A DNA stretch of 56,465 bases from an uncultured Rhodopila sp. (GTDB lineage Bacteria > Pseudomonadota > Alphaproteobacteria > Acetobacterales > Acetobacteraceae). Positions 27,301-35,720 of the stretch are shown here, one piece after another; the first letter of the stretch is position 1; each line of letters opens with the position of its first letter. The notes below the pieces were generated by a model. The model was not told the origin of the DNA. It was given only the letters and a program-made list of their open reading frames with translations, and did no database searches. The position numbers and the translations under genes were made by a program. The DNA lies in NCBI GenBank assembly GCA_903851415.1, contig CAINOE010000036.1:1-56465 (forward strand), given 5' to 3'.

Positions 27301-28026
27301 CTACCAGATTCCCGGCAACAGCCTCGCCGTGCACGCCCGGTACGCCTCGTAGGCATCGCCGAAATGCGAGGCCAGCAACCGCTCCTCCGCCCGGATGCGG
27401 GCGACAATCGGCGCGACCAACAACGCCGTCAGCAGCACGCCGATTGCCGAGCGGAACGCCAGACCCCATCCGAGGGAGTTGACCAGCAATCCGAGGTAGC
27501 TTGGATGACGGATCACCCGGTAGATGCCGGCGGTAACCAGCGCGTGCCCCTTCTGGATCGCCACCAGCCCGCTGAAGCGGTTGCCAAGAACAACCACCGG
27601 CCAGAGCCGCAGCGCTCCGCCCAGCGCGAACAGGACGACGCCGAACCACCGGATCGTCTCCCCATCCAATGTCCAGATCTCTCGCCGATCGGCCCAGGGC
27701 GGCAGGTAGATGTCGAGCAGGCCGATGATGCCGATGGCCGGGATGATCCACCGGTTGCCGCGATCCTCCCTCTCGCCCGGATTAAGGTTGCCGCCAACGA
27801 ACAGGGCGGCCCCGGATATGACCAGAAGCGCGATTGCCAGCGCGATCAGCGCCGGGTGGGAGAAGAAGGGCGTGGCGCCGCCATAGGCCTGGATCGCCAG
27901 GGCCAGATAAACGGCGGTGCCGGCAACGATAAGAGCGGATCGGAGGGCTGTTGTCAGTATGGCCGGCTCTCCCTGCCAAGATTTGTTCGATATGTGCAGG
28001 TTCCCTGCGGGCTGCAAAGCGGCCAT
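27301..28026 (-). CDS. Isoprenylcysteine carboxyl methyltransferase family membrane protein
   Basis: A protein of about 241 residues with five or six transmembrane segments and the ICMT/PEMT-type C-terminal signature: a hydrophobic helix, GIYRVIRHPSYLGLLVNSLGWGLAF, then RIRAEERLLASHFGDAYEAYRA. The RHP and EE residues form the usual SAM-binding pocket of this family. Bacterial members methylate unknown substrates or are uncharacterised. The start is uncertain: ATG 28026 lacks a Shine-Dalgarno and TTG 28032 is also possible. It is divergent from the HlyD gene. Confidence 0.8.
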   Translation of the reverse strand: MAALQPAGNLHISNKSWQGEPAILTTALRSALIVAGTAVYLALAIQAYGGATPFFSHPALIALAIALLVISGAALFVGGNLNPGEREDRGNRWIIPAIGIIGLLDIYLPPWADRREIWTLDGETIRWFGVVLFALGGALRLWPVVVLGNRFSGLVAIQKGHALVTAGIYRVIRHPSYLGLLVNSLGWGLAFRSAIGVLLTALLVAPIVARIRAEERLLASHFGDAYEAYRACTARLLPGIW

Positions 28027-28138
28027 ACACAAAGACGATGGGTGGTGCTGCCCGTCTTGATCGTCAGCGCATTTTGACGCTGAGGTGATGGGCTCGATCG
28101 ATTCTTCCTAACGCCGTTAACCGGACCGGGAAACCTTG

Positions 28139-29296
28139 ATGCCCGACGCAAACGACACACTGCAAAGCCTGTCCGCGACGCGCCGTCCACCCCCGGGCTG
28201 GCTGTTCCCTGCGCTACGCGTCTTGCTGGTTGTCTCCGCCGGGTTCCTCGTCTGGTATGTGGCGGGTCACTGGAACCGATGGACCGGTGGCGCACGCTAC
28301 GAGTCCACCAATGACGCCTATACCGCCGGCGACGTGACCCCTCTCGCGGCGAAGGTGTCGGGCTACGTCGCCACTGTCGGCGTCACGGACTATCAGGCCG
28401 TGCGCAAGGGCGACCTGATCGTCGAAATCGAGCCGTCCGACTATCGCGCCCAGCTTCTCCAGGCGGAGGCCAGCTTAGCGGGCGCGCAGGCGGCTCTGGC
28501 CAACCTGGCGAACCAGAAGGACGTCCAGCGCGCATTGGTCCGACAGGCCGAGGCGACGATCGAGGCGACGAAGGCCGACCAATTGCGCTACGATCTGGAG
28601 GCGAAGCGGCAGCGGACGCTGTTGCAGACAAAAATAGCCGGAACCGAGCAGCTGGTGGAGCAGGCGGACGCCAATGAGCGGCGCACTGACGCGCAATTGC
28701 AGTTGAACGAGGCCCAACTCGACCAACAGCAGGCGTTGCTGGCAAGCCTGGACGTGCAGGAGAACCAACTGAAGGCGCAGGTTGCCGGGGCACAGGCGCA
28801 GCTCGATCTGGCACGCAATAACCTCGGCTATACCCGCATCGTCTCCCCGGCGGACGGGTTGGTGGGGCAGCGGCAGGTGCGCCCGGGTCAATTCGTCAAT
28901 GTCGGCACGCAGGTGATCGCGGTGGTGCCGCTGCCGCGGATCTGGGTGATTGCCAACTTCAAGGAAACCCAGATGACCAACGTCCGGCTGCAGGAACCGG
29001 CTCACGTCACCGTCGATGCGTTTCCCGCGCTGAGGCTCACCGGGCATGTCGATAGTTGGTCACCCGGTTCCGGCAGCACGTTCGCGCTGCTGCCGCCGGA
29101 CAATGCCACCGGCAATTTCACCAAGGTGGTGCAGCGGGTGCCGGTGAAAATCGTGCTCGACCCGGACCCGGCGCTCGGAACGCTGGTGCGGCCGGGCATG
29201 TCGGTGGAAGCCACGATCGACACCGGCGGGATCGAACCAGCCGCGCCGACGGCTGATTCGACCCAGAAGGTCAGGTCAGCGCCGTCGCGGCCGTGA
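28139..29296 (+). CDS. HlyD/EmrA-family periplasmic adaptor protein
   Basis: A 385-residue membrane-fusion protein. One N-terminal transmembrane segment (about residues 20-40) anchors it. A biotinyl-lipoyl half domain (DAYTAGDVTPLAAKVSGYV) comes next, then a long Ala/Gln-rich coiled coil at about 100-220, the second lipoyl half (IVSPADGLVGQRQV) and a beta-barrel (WVIANFKETQ). This is the EmrA layout, which works with an MFS pump (EmrB) and an outer-membrane channel. Neither partner is adjacent: the next gene is convergent and unrelated. ATG 28139 is preferred to the TTG one codon earlier. Confidence 0.88.
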   Translation: MPDANDTLQSLSATRRPPPGWLFPALRVLLVVSAGFLVWYVAGHWNRWTGGARYESTNDAYTAGDVTPLAAKVSGYVATVGVTDYQAVRKGDLIVEIEPSDYRAQLLQAEASLAGAQAALANLANQKDVQRALVRQAEATIEATKADQLRYDLEAKRQRTLLQTKIAGTEQLVEQADANERRTDAQLQLNEAQLDQQQALLASLDVQENQLKAQVAGAQAQLDLARNNLGYTRIVSPADGLVGQRQVRPGQFVNVGTQVIAVVPLPRIWVIANFKETQMTNVRLQEPAHVTVDAFPALRLTGHVDSWSPGSGSTFALLPPDNATGNFTKVVQRVPVKIVLDPDPALGTLVRPGMSVEATIDTGGIEPAAPTADSTQKVRSAPSRP

Positions 29297-29306
29297 AGGC
29301 CAGTCG

Positions 29307-29332
29307 GCCACGCCGGGCGAGGGCGTGGCTTT
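29307..29332. terminator. Candidate terminator between convergent genes
   Basis: An 8-bp stem GCCACGCC / GGCGTGGC (29307-29314 with 29322-29329) with a 7-nt loop, followed by three T residues on the plus strand. It lies 10 nt after the HlyD stop and 13 nt before the stop of the convergent PRC-barrel gene. Confidence 0.5.
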
Positions 29333-29341
29333 CCGGCGAGG

Positions 29342-29815
29342 CTACCCGTTATTGGCGAAATGATATTCCGGCATCGCGTTCAACGCGTCCCGGGTCGCCC
29401 CGGGCATCACCACCCGATTGTCGCTGCTGCCTTTGACATTGCCGAACTGTAATTTGTTGAACGGCACCTCGACCATCCTGCCGCCGACGCCCAGGATGCC
29501 GCCCACGTCGAGCACGGCGTGCAGGGTCTGATCGTTGCCGATAACCAGGTCATCGACACTGCCGATCTTTTCATCCTTGTCGTTGTAGACGGACGACCCG
29601 ATGATCTTGCTGGCCCGCACCCCGCCGCGATCTGTCAGGGCGCTGTTGCGCTCCGAGGCGGAGGTGTAGCCGTTGCCGGTCGGGTTGCCGGCCGTTTCGT
29701 GCGTCGCGGGAGCATTCATCGCAGCGTTCGAGTGGTTTGACGAAGCCGGCGTCTGCGCCATGACAGGAAGCGCGAACGACGCAGCCAGAATCGACGCGGC
29801 GGCTAACTTCAACAT
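29342..29815 (-). CDS. Exported PRC-barrel domain protein
   Basis: A 157-residue protein with a signal peptide (LKLAAASILAASFALPVMA, cleavage near residue 21), a Ser/Asn/Thr-rich stretch, and a PRC-barrel at about 68-150 (GSSVYNDKDEKIGSVDDLVIG, GILGVGGRMVEVPF). PRC-barrel proteins of this exported kind are common in alphaproteobacteria and often respond to stress, but their ligand is unknown. ATG 29815 has GGAGGAG about 7 nt upstream, a strong ribosome site. The longer frame beyond it has no signal-like start. Confidence 0.85.
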   Translation of the reverse strand: MLKLAAASILAASFALPVMAQTPASSNHSNAAMNAPATHETAGNPTGNGYTSASERNSALTDRGGVRASKIIGSSVYNDKDEKIGSVDDLVIGNDQTLHAVLDVGGILGVGGRMVEVPFNKLQFGNVKGSSDNRVVMPGATRDALNAMPEYHFANNG

Positions 29816-29957
29816 TGGCTTTCTCCTCCAGACCGAATTGTCCGGCGTCCAGCACCGGACGATGCCTAAACGAGACATCCAGCCGGCGGTTCGCCGCCTG
29901 CATCGCCGCTGAAGCAAGATTAACCGGGAGGTTATATTAAGGCCCGGGCGTCCGTCA

Positions 29958-30815
29958 TCAGCCACCCCCTTGCTCCAGCACGCGGCGGGCGCGTTGCACG
30001 ATCGGATAGTCGATGAACTGACCGTCCAACTGAATGGATGCCAACCCGTCGGCTTCCGCCTTCTCGAACGCCGCGACGATGCGGCGCGCCCGCGCGACGG
30101 CGGCCTCATCCGGCGTGAACGCTGCATTGGCGGGGACGATCTGGTCCGGGTGGATGCACAACTTGCCCTGGAACCCGAGCGCCGCCGCCTTCCTCGCGGA
30201 CGCCACGAACCCCTCGTTATCGCGCAGATCGGCCCAGACCGTATCCACCGGCGGTTCCAGCCCGCCCGCCCGCGACGCGAGCACGCAGGCGGCGCGGTAC
30301 GGCAGCAGTTCGGTTTCGTCCCGGCTCCATGCCATGCCCATGTCCAGCGTGAAGTCGCCCGCACCGAACGCAAGGCGGCGGACGCGGGTGCCGGCGGAGC
30401 AGATGGCGGGGAGGTTGCTGACGCCCACCGCGGTTTCGATGATCGGGATCAGGTCGATGGTGCCTCGGGGCAAATCGCGCGCCTGCTCCAGGTTGCCGAT
30501 GAGCCAGTCCGCGGTCCGCAATTCGTGCGCATGCTCGACCTTCGGTAACACGATTCCGTCCAGGCCGGGCCGGACGGCCACGACGATGTCGCCGTAGCAC
30601 CACTCGGTGGACAGCGCATTGACCCGGACAAACAGCCTGCCGACGCGAGGTTTTTCCAGCGCCTCGATGATCAGCGGCCGGGCCTCGGCTTTTTCGGAGA
30701 TCGCGACGGCATCCTCCAGATCAAGGATCACCGCATCCGCGGCCAGGGTGAGGGCTTTTTCCACCCGGCGCGCGTGATTGGCCGGAGCGAACAGCAGGCT
30801 GCGCAGAGCGGTCAT
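29958..30815 (-). CDS. CoA-ester lyase (HpcH/HpaI aldolase, citrate lyase beta type)
   Basis: A 285-residue TIM-barrel lyase of the CitE/Mcl family, which cleaves or forms malyl-CoA-type or citramalyl-CoA-type thioesters with Mg2+. Visible landmarks are SLLFAPANHARRVEKA, the metal-side Glu in DAVILDLEDAV, IPIIETAVGVSNLP with the second acidic ligand, and FGAGDFTLDMG. The exact CoA substrate cannot be read from the sequence. ATG 30815 overlaps the stop of the upstream monooxygenase remnant, so the two once formed an operon. The longer frame to 30962 runs into that remnant. Confidence 0.88.
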   Translation of the reverse strand: MTALRSLLFAPANHARRVEKALTLAADAVILDLEDAVAISEKAEARPLIIEALEKPRVGRLFVRVNALSTEWCYGDIVVAVRPGLDGIVLPKVEHAHELRTADWLIGNLEQARDLPRGTIDLIPIIETAVGVSNLPAICSAGTRVRRLAFGAGDFTLDMGMAWSRDETELLPYRAACVLASRAGGLEPPVDTVWADLRDNEGFVASARKAAALGFQGKLCIHPDQIVPANAAFTPDEAAVARARRIVAAFEKAEADGLASIQLDGQFIDYPIVQRARRVLEQGGG

Positions 30816-31370
30816 TGCGCCGCCCTCCGCTCCGCCGGCCAATCCGAACGTCGCGGGACCGGCAGTTCGAGACTCTCCCGCAGCGTTGCGACGCGATACT
30901 CGGTCTGGAACAGGCCGCGCCGTTGCAGTTCCGGCATCCGGACCCGGGCCGCGTCCTTGCACGCACCGGGCATATCCGTCGCGGCCGGCACGAAACCGTC
31001 ACGGGCCGGTGCGGTGAACCACGCTTCCAACGGGACCGCCACCGATTGCAGCGTTCCGCAAAACACCTTGTGCACGGCGATCGCGCCGCGGCCGGAGACT
31101 TCGATGAAATCACGAACAGTGGGATTTTTCTTGCCCAAGTGCTTCACCACACGCTCCTTAAAGCCATACCGGGATAAACCAGCCGGTTCTTCATCCGTAA
31201 ACGGTTCATCATAACCCTTCGACCCGGAATCATTATTCAACACCTCGGAGATCAGCACCAGAGCGTCGACGGGCCGCATCGCCGCCGCGATCACGGCCTG
31301 CGTCTTCCGATTCCGCGAGCGCACCATGGGCGCGACCTGCACCCGGACAGGATCGCGTCCGATCATCGTT
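30812..31370 (-). pseudogene. C-terminal remnant of an NtaA/SnaA/DszA-type flavin monooxygenase
   Basis: An open frame of up to 218 codons (30812-31468) whose last 185 or so residues align by eye with the C-terminal half of FMN-dependent LLM-class monooxygenases. It shows GRDPVRVQV, then FCGTLQSVAVPLEAWFT in place of the usual VGTPEQVADxLExWF, DGFVPAATDMPGA, and MPELQRRGLFQTEYRVATLRE. The N-terminal half with the flavin-binding barrel start is missing, and several family positions have drifted. It overlaps the start of the CoA-ester lyase by 4 nt. A functional role as a short protein is unlikely. Confidence 0.7.
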
Positions 31371-31497
31371 GCTCGCTCCAGGACGCGACGTTCACCCATC
31401 CCGGCGTGTCCGGCAAGCGCGACAGGCCCCGACTTTTCGCCGCCGGTCACCTTGCTATTGCTTCGCACGGCGCCAAACCGCTGATATGACGGCCGCC

Positions 31498-32388
31498 ATG
31501 ACGATCAGTATTGCCTCCATGACTGGATTCGCCCGCACCGAGGGCACGATCGACGGCATCGCCTGGGCATGGGAGCTGCGCAGCGTCAACGGCCGCACCC
31601 TGGAATTGCGCTTCCGGCTGCCGAACGGCTGGGACGGCCGCGAGGCCGGGTGGCGGGAACTCGCCGGCAGGTCGCTGAAGCGGGGCAACGTGACCGCGAA
31701 CCTGACGATCAAGCGTCCCTCCGAAACCCGCCTCGAACTCGACCTGCTGGCGCTGGAGCAGGTTTTGAAGATCGCGACCGATTTGCACCGCCGGATTCCC
31801 GGCAGCCCGCCGCCCTCACCGGATGCGCTGCTGTCGTTGCCCGGCGTGCTGCGCCAGGCGCAAACTGATCCGCAGGAGGAGCGGGACGCGCTGGCTGTCG
31901 ATGTGCAGGCTGGCTTCATCAGCGCACTGGCCGGCCTGGTCGATGCCCGCCAGGCGGAGGGCGCGCGGCTCGCCGCGGTGCTGAAGCAGCACTTGCAGGA
32001 CATCGCGGCGCTGTGCGCCGATGCGGCAACCCAGGCTGCCGGCCAGCCTGCGGCGCAGCGGGCGCGGTTGCTGGAAAACCTTCAGGCCCTGCTGCGCGAG
32101 GCGCCGAGCCTGTCGGAAGACAGGGTCAGCCAGGAAGTGGCCCTTCTCGCCAGCCGCTCGGATGTGCGCGAGGAGCTCGATCGGCTGAACAGTCACATCG
32201 CGGCGGCGCATGACCTGCTGCGCGAGGGGGCGAATATCGGCCGCAAGCTCGACTTCCTGATCCAGGAGTTCAACCGCGAGGCCAACACGCTGTGCAGCAA
32301 GTCCGCCACGGCCGCGCTGACCGCCACCGGCCTGAAGCTGAAGGCGGCGATCGAGCAACTCCGCGAGCAGGTGCAGAACATCGAATGA
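31498..32388 (+). CDS. yicC: YicC/YloC family endoribonuclease
   Basis: A 296-residue member of the YicC family, in which E. coli YicC has endoribonuclease activity linked to small-RNA turnover. It has the N-terminal signature SIASMTGFAR, the NGRTLELRFRLP segment, and the C-terminal REGANIGRKLDFLIQEFNRE with the conserved NTLCSKS. Length is normal. ATG 31498 or ATG 31486 can serve as the start. The gene overlaps gmk by 4 nt (ATGA), the usual yicC-gmk pairing in proteobacteria. Confidence 0.92.
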   Translation: MTISIASMTGFARTEGTIDGIAWAWELRSVNGRTLELRFRLPNGWDGREAGWRELAGRSLKRGNVTANLTIKRPSETRLELDLLALEQVLKIATDLHRRIPGSPPPSPDALLSLPGVLRQAQTDPQEERDALAVDVQAGFISALAGLVDARQAEGARLAAVLKQHLQDIAALCADAATQAAGQPAAQRARLLENLQALLREAPSLSEDRVSQEVALLASRSDVREELDRLNSHIAAAHDLLREGANIGRKLDFLIQEFNREANTLCSKSATAALTATGLKLKAAIEQLREQVQNIE

Positions 32389-33014
32389 TCCGGATCGCGC
32401 GACGCGGGGTCTGCCTGATTCTGTCGGCGCCGTCCGGGGCCGGGAAGACCGCGATTGCCGATGCCCTCCTGGCAACCGAACCGGACCTGGAGCGCTCGAT
32501 CAGCGTGACCACCCGGGCACGCCGGCCGAACGAGGTGGATGGCGTGCATTACCATTTCCTGACCGAGGCCAGGTTCCAGGACGCCTTGCGCGAGGACGCG
32601 CTGTTGGAATGGGCGCGGGTGCTACAGGGCACGCATGCCTACGGCACGCCACGGGCGCCGGTGGAGAAGGCGCTGGCCGAGGGCCGCGACGTGGTGTTCG
32701 ACATCGACTGGCAGGGGCACCGTCAGTTGCGGGAGAAGCTGCCGGCGGATGTGGTCAGCGTCTTTGTGCTCCCGCCGGACCTGATGGCTCTGCGGTCCCG
32801 GCTGGTGGGCCGGGCCGGGGACCACGGCGAGGAGATCGAGCGCCGGATGCGGGTGGCGCAGGACGAGATCTGCCATTGGGTCGAGTTCGACCACGTCGTT
32901 GTGAACGAGGATTTGGCCGTCGCCACAGAGGCGGTGCGGGCGGTGCTTCATGCCGCACGGGTCAGGACCGGGCGGCTGACGGGTCTGCCGGAGTTTGTCG
33001 CCGGGTTGGTCTGA
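32385..33014 (+). CDS. gmk: Guanylate kinase
   Basis: A 209-residue GMP kinase that makes GDP from GMP and ATP. It has the P-loop SAPSGAGKT at 14-22, the GMP-binding SVTTRARRPNEVDGVHYHF, and DIDWQGHRQLR with RRMRVAQDEI in the lid and core. The length is typical. ATG 32385 overlaps the yicC stop. The longer frame from 32292 lies inside yicC and is rejected. Confidence 0.95.
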   Translation: MIRIARRGVCLILSAPSGAGKTAIADALLATEPDLERSISVTTRARRPNEVDGVHYHFLTEARFQDALREDALLEWARVLQGTHAYGTPRAPVEKALAEGRDVVFDIDWQGHRQLREKLPADVVSVFVLPPDLMALRSRLVGRAGDHGEEIERRMRVAQDEICHWVEFDHVVVNEDLAVATEAVRAVLHAARVRTGRLTGLPEFVAGLV

Positions 33015-33159
33015 GGGGTGCCGGATGCGTTCCCGTCCGATGCTGACTGGCAGCCTGGACGCCGCCGTTGTGCCGCCTCAGTGTCGTGGCCGGCAACGAC
33101 ACGATAGCAGCAGCCGGCGGCGAGGATTAGTCTGCGGGATGGTACAACTTTCGAGACGC

Positions 33160-33621
33160 ATGGCACACATCAAAGTCCAAATCGAAGATTTCGACATCGG
33201 CGCCGAGATCGCGGCGCTGACCGCCGGGCGGACCGATATCGGCGGCATCGGGTGCTTTGTCGGCACAGTTCGCGCCGACGCCAAAACAGCGGACTCCGCG
33301 GTAACCGGCATGACGCTGGAGCAGTATCCCGGCATGACCGAACGGGCCATCGGCAAGATCGCCGAAGAGGCGGCACAACGCTGGCCGCTGCTGGGCTGCA
33401 CGGTCATTCACCGCACCGGGTCGCTGCGCCCTGGCGACAACATCGTCCTCGTGATCGCGGCCTCATCGCATCGGCAGGCGGCGCTGGACGCCACGGCGTT
33501 CCTGATCGACTGGCTGAAAACCAAGGCGCCGTTCTGGAAGCGCGAGGATTTTGCCGACGGCAACGGCGCCTGGGTTGATGCCCGCGAAGAAGACGACGCG
33601 GCCGCATCCCGCTGGACCTGA
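33160..33621 (+). CDS. moaE: Molybdopterin synthase catalytic subunit
   Basis: MoaE, the large subunit of molybdopterin synthase, which with MoaD adds two sulfurs to precursor Z. The 153-residue protein has CFVGTVRAD, MTLEQYPGMTE, HRTGSLRPGDNIVLV and the C-terminal catalytic KTKAPFWKRED. ATG 33160 matches the usual N terminus; ATG 33139 would add seven residues. No moaD or other molybdenum-cofactor gene is adjacent. It is convergent with the dehydratase gene, with 14 nt between the stops. Confidence 0.93.
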   Translation: MAHIKVQIEDFDIGAEIAALTAGRTDIGGIGCFVGTVRADAKTADSAVTGMTLEQYPGMTERAIGKIAEEAAQRWPLLGCTVIHRTGSLRPGDNIVLVIAASSHRQAALDATAFLIDWLKTKAPFWKREDFADGNGAWVDAREEDDAAASRWT

Positions 33622-33635
33622 CCGCCCTGCGGCCG

Positions 33636-35420
33636 TCAGTGATTGTTGCGGCTCTCGCCCCGCGTCTCGATCACGTTCAGGAACAGCGTCGCCGGCTCCA
33701 GGCACGCCCCCGTCCCCAACTGGCCGACCATGGAGCGGTAGATCTCCTCCCACGGCGTCATACTCAGCAGCTTCGGCGCTTCCCACGCGGCCTTGCGAGC
33801 CTCCAGTTCCCCCTCCGGCAACAGCACATCGACGCTGCGGCGGTTGAGGTCGATCCTGATCCGGTCGCCCGTCCTCAGGATCGCCAACCCGCCGCCCACC
33901 GCCGCCTCCGGCGACACGTTCAGGATCGACGGCGACCCGGACGTCCCCGACTGGCGCCCGTCGCCGAGCGTCGGCAGGGTGGTGATGCCCCGCTTCAGCA
34001 ACGAGGCCGGAGGTTGCATGTTCACCACCTCGGCGCTGCCGGGGTAGCCGACGGGACCGCAGTTCCGGATGATCAGGACGGACTGGTCCTCGACGCCCAG
34101 GTCAGGGTCCTCGATCCGGTGGTGGTAGTCCTCCGGACCCTCGAACACGATCGCCTTGCCCTCGAAGACGTTGGGGCGAGCGGGGTCAGACAGGAAGCGC
34201 GCCCGGAATTCCTTGTCGATGACGCTGATCTTCATCACCGCGCTGTCGAACAGGTTGCCGGACATCACGACGTAGCCGGCGGCGGGCAGCAGCGGATTAC
34301 CGTAGGGGCGGATGACCTCTCGGTCGCCGTCCGCCACGTCGGCGAGGTCCTCGGCCAGGGTACGGCCGGTCACCGTGCGCACATCGCCGTGCAGCTTCCC
34401 GGCCACCAGCAGTTCCTTCATCACCGCGGGCACGCCGCCGGCGCGGTGGAATTTCTCGCCCAGGAACCGGCCGGCGGGTTGCAGATCGACCAGCAGAGGG
34501 ATCTCCGGCCCCAGGCGCTGCCAGTCCGCCAAATCGTGATCGACCCCCATATGACGGGCGATGGCGATCATGTGGACCGGGCAGTTCGACGACGCGCCCA
34601 GGGCGGCGGCGGCCACCACGGCGTTCTCGAACGCCTGCTTCGTCATGATGTCGGAGGGACGCAGGTTCTCGTGCACCATGCCGACGATGCGCTTGCCGGT
34701 CTCGTACGCCATCCAGCCGCGCTCGCGGTGCGGTGCGGGAATTGCGGCGCAGCCGGGCAGCGACATCCCCAGCGCCTCGGCCAGCGAGTTCATCGAGGTC
34801 GCCGTACCCATGGTGTTGCAATGCCCGACGGATGGCGCGGACGACGACACCATCTGCATGAACTCGTCGTAGCCGATCTTCCCCTCGGCGAAGAGCTTGC
34901 GGCCTTCCCAGATGATGGTGCCGGAGCCGGACAGGCGCCCCTGCCACCAGCCGTCGAGCATCGGGCCGCCGGACAGCACGATGGCGGGGATGTTCACCGT
35001 GGCGGCGCCCATCAGGCAGGCGGGCGTGGTCTTGTCGCAGCCGGTGGTCAGCACGACGCCATCCAGGGGGTAGCCGTGCAGCACCTCGACCAGTCCGAGA
35101 TACGCCAGGTTGCGGTCCAGCGCTGCCGTCGGTCGCTTGCCGGTTTCCTGGATCGGGTGCATCGGAAATTCCAGCGGCACGCCGCCGGCATCGCGGATGC
35201 CGTCGCGGACGCGGCTGGCGAGTCCGATGTGATGCCGGTTGCACGGCGACAGATCCGACCCGGTCTGCGCAATCCCTATGATCGGCTTGCCGCCCCGGAG
35301 CTCATCGGGGGTGATGCCGTAATTCATGTAGCGCTCAAGATACAGCGCGGTCATCGCCGGATCGTCCGGGTCGTCGAACCAGCGGCGAGACCTCAGGCGC
35401 GTGCCGGTGTGACTGGCCAT
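33636..35420 (-). CDS. IlvD/Edd-family dehydratase, xylonate dehydratase-like
   Basis: A 594-residue iron-sulfur dehydratase. It has RSRRWFDDPDDPAMTALYLERY at the start, the cluster cysteines in SPCNRHH, TGCDKTTPACLM and SVGHCNTMG, then GDGRQSGTSGSPSILN. Length, N terminus and C terminus (ending NH) closely resemble sugar-acid dehydratases such as Caulobacter XylD, more than the branched-chain IlvD. It should therefore dehydrate a sugar acid (xylonate, arabinonate or gluconate) to a 2-keto-3-deoxy acid. No other sugar-acid genes or regulator are adjacent. ATG 35420 is used; the longer frame adds 22 unlikely residues. Confidence 0.88.
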   Translation of the reverse strand: MASHTGTRLRSRRWFDDPDDPAMTALYLERYMNYGITPDELRGGKPIIGIAQTGSDLSPCNRHHIGLASRVRDGIRDAGGVPLEFPMHPIQETGKRPTAALDRNLAYLGLVEVLHGYPLDGVVLTTGCDKTTPACLMGAATVNIPAIVLSGGPMLDGWWQGRLSGSGTIIWEGRKLFAEGKIGYDEFMQMVSSSAPSVGHCNTMGTATSMNSLAEALGMSLPGCAAIPAPHRERGWMAYETGKRIVGMVHENLRPSDIMTKQAFENAVVAAAALGASSNCPVHMIAIARHMGVDHDLADWQRLGPEIPLLVDLQPAGRFLGEKFHRAGGVPAVMKELLVAGKLHGDVRTVTGRTLAEDLADVADGDREVIRPYGNPLLPAAGYVVMSGNLFDSAVMKISVIDKEFRARFLSDPARPNVFEGKAIVFEGPEDYHHRIEDPDLGVEDQSVLIIRNCGPVGYPGSAEVVNMQPPASLLKRGITTLPTLGDGRQSGTSGSPSILNVSPEAAVGGGLAILRTGDRIRIDLNRRSVDVLLPEGELEARKAAWEAPKLLSMTPWEEIYRSMVGQLGTGACLEPATLFLNVIETRGESRNNH

Positions 35421-35720
35421 TGTCTGTTCCTCCCGTTGGGTTACAGACTGTGCGGGTGGCGGAGTCTGGTCAAGCCGCAGCTTCATCGCTGGTTCGCCCG
35501 GGCCAACGGTTGCCGCTGGTGGGCTGACCTGTCATTGATCGGCCGCAGAATGGTCGTAGCGGCAATGACATGTTAATGCAATGAGGTACCTGTCCGGAAA
35601 TCCGGGCATGCGGCATGCACCCACCGGCGCGAAACGCTGCGCGCGGCGTTTCGCCGGATTGCGCATGGAGCGTGGTCCGATGGCCGGCGTTGCCGGTCGC
35701 CGTCGAAGGGGCCGCCGTCT
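35421..35720. other. Divergent intergenic region
   Basis: These 300 nt separate the minus-strand dehydratase from the plus-strand acid phosphatase and must hold both promoters. On the minus strand GGGAGGA lies about 7-13 nt before the dehydratase ATG and serves as its ribosome site. No clear -35/-10 pair, operator or small gene was identified. Confidence 0.4.

Noticed and set aside
33639..35576. Plus-strand open frame of 645 codons opposite the IlvD/Edd dehydratase
   Set aside because: The minus strand carries the full iron-sulfur dehydratase with all cysteine motifs; the plus frame is its GC-driven mirror.
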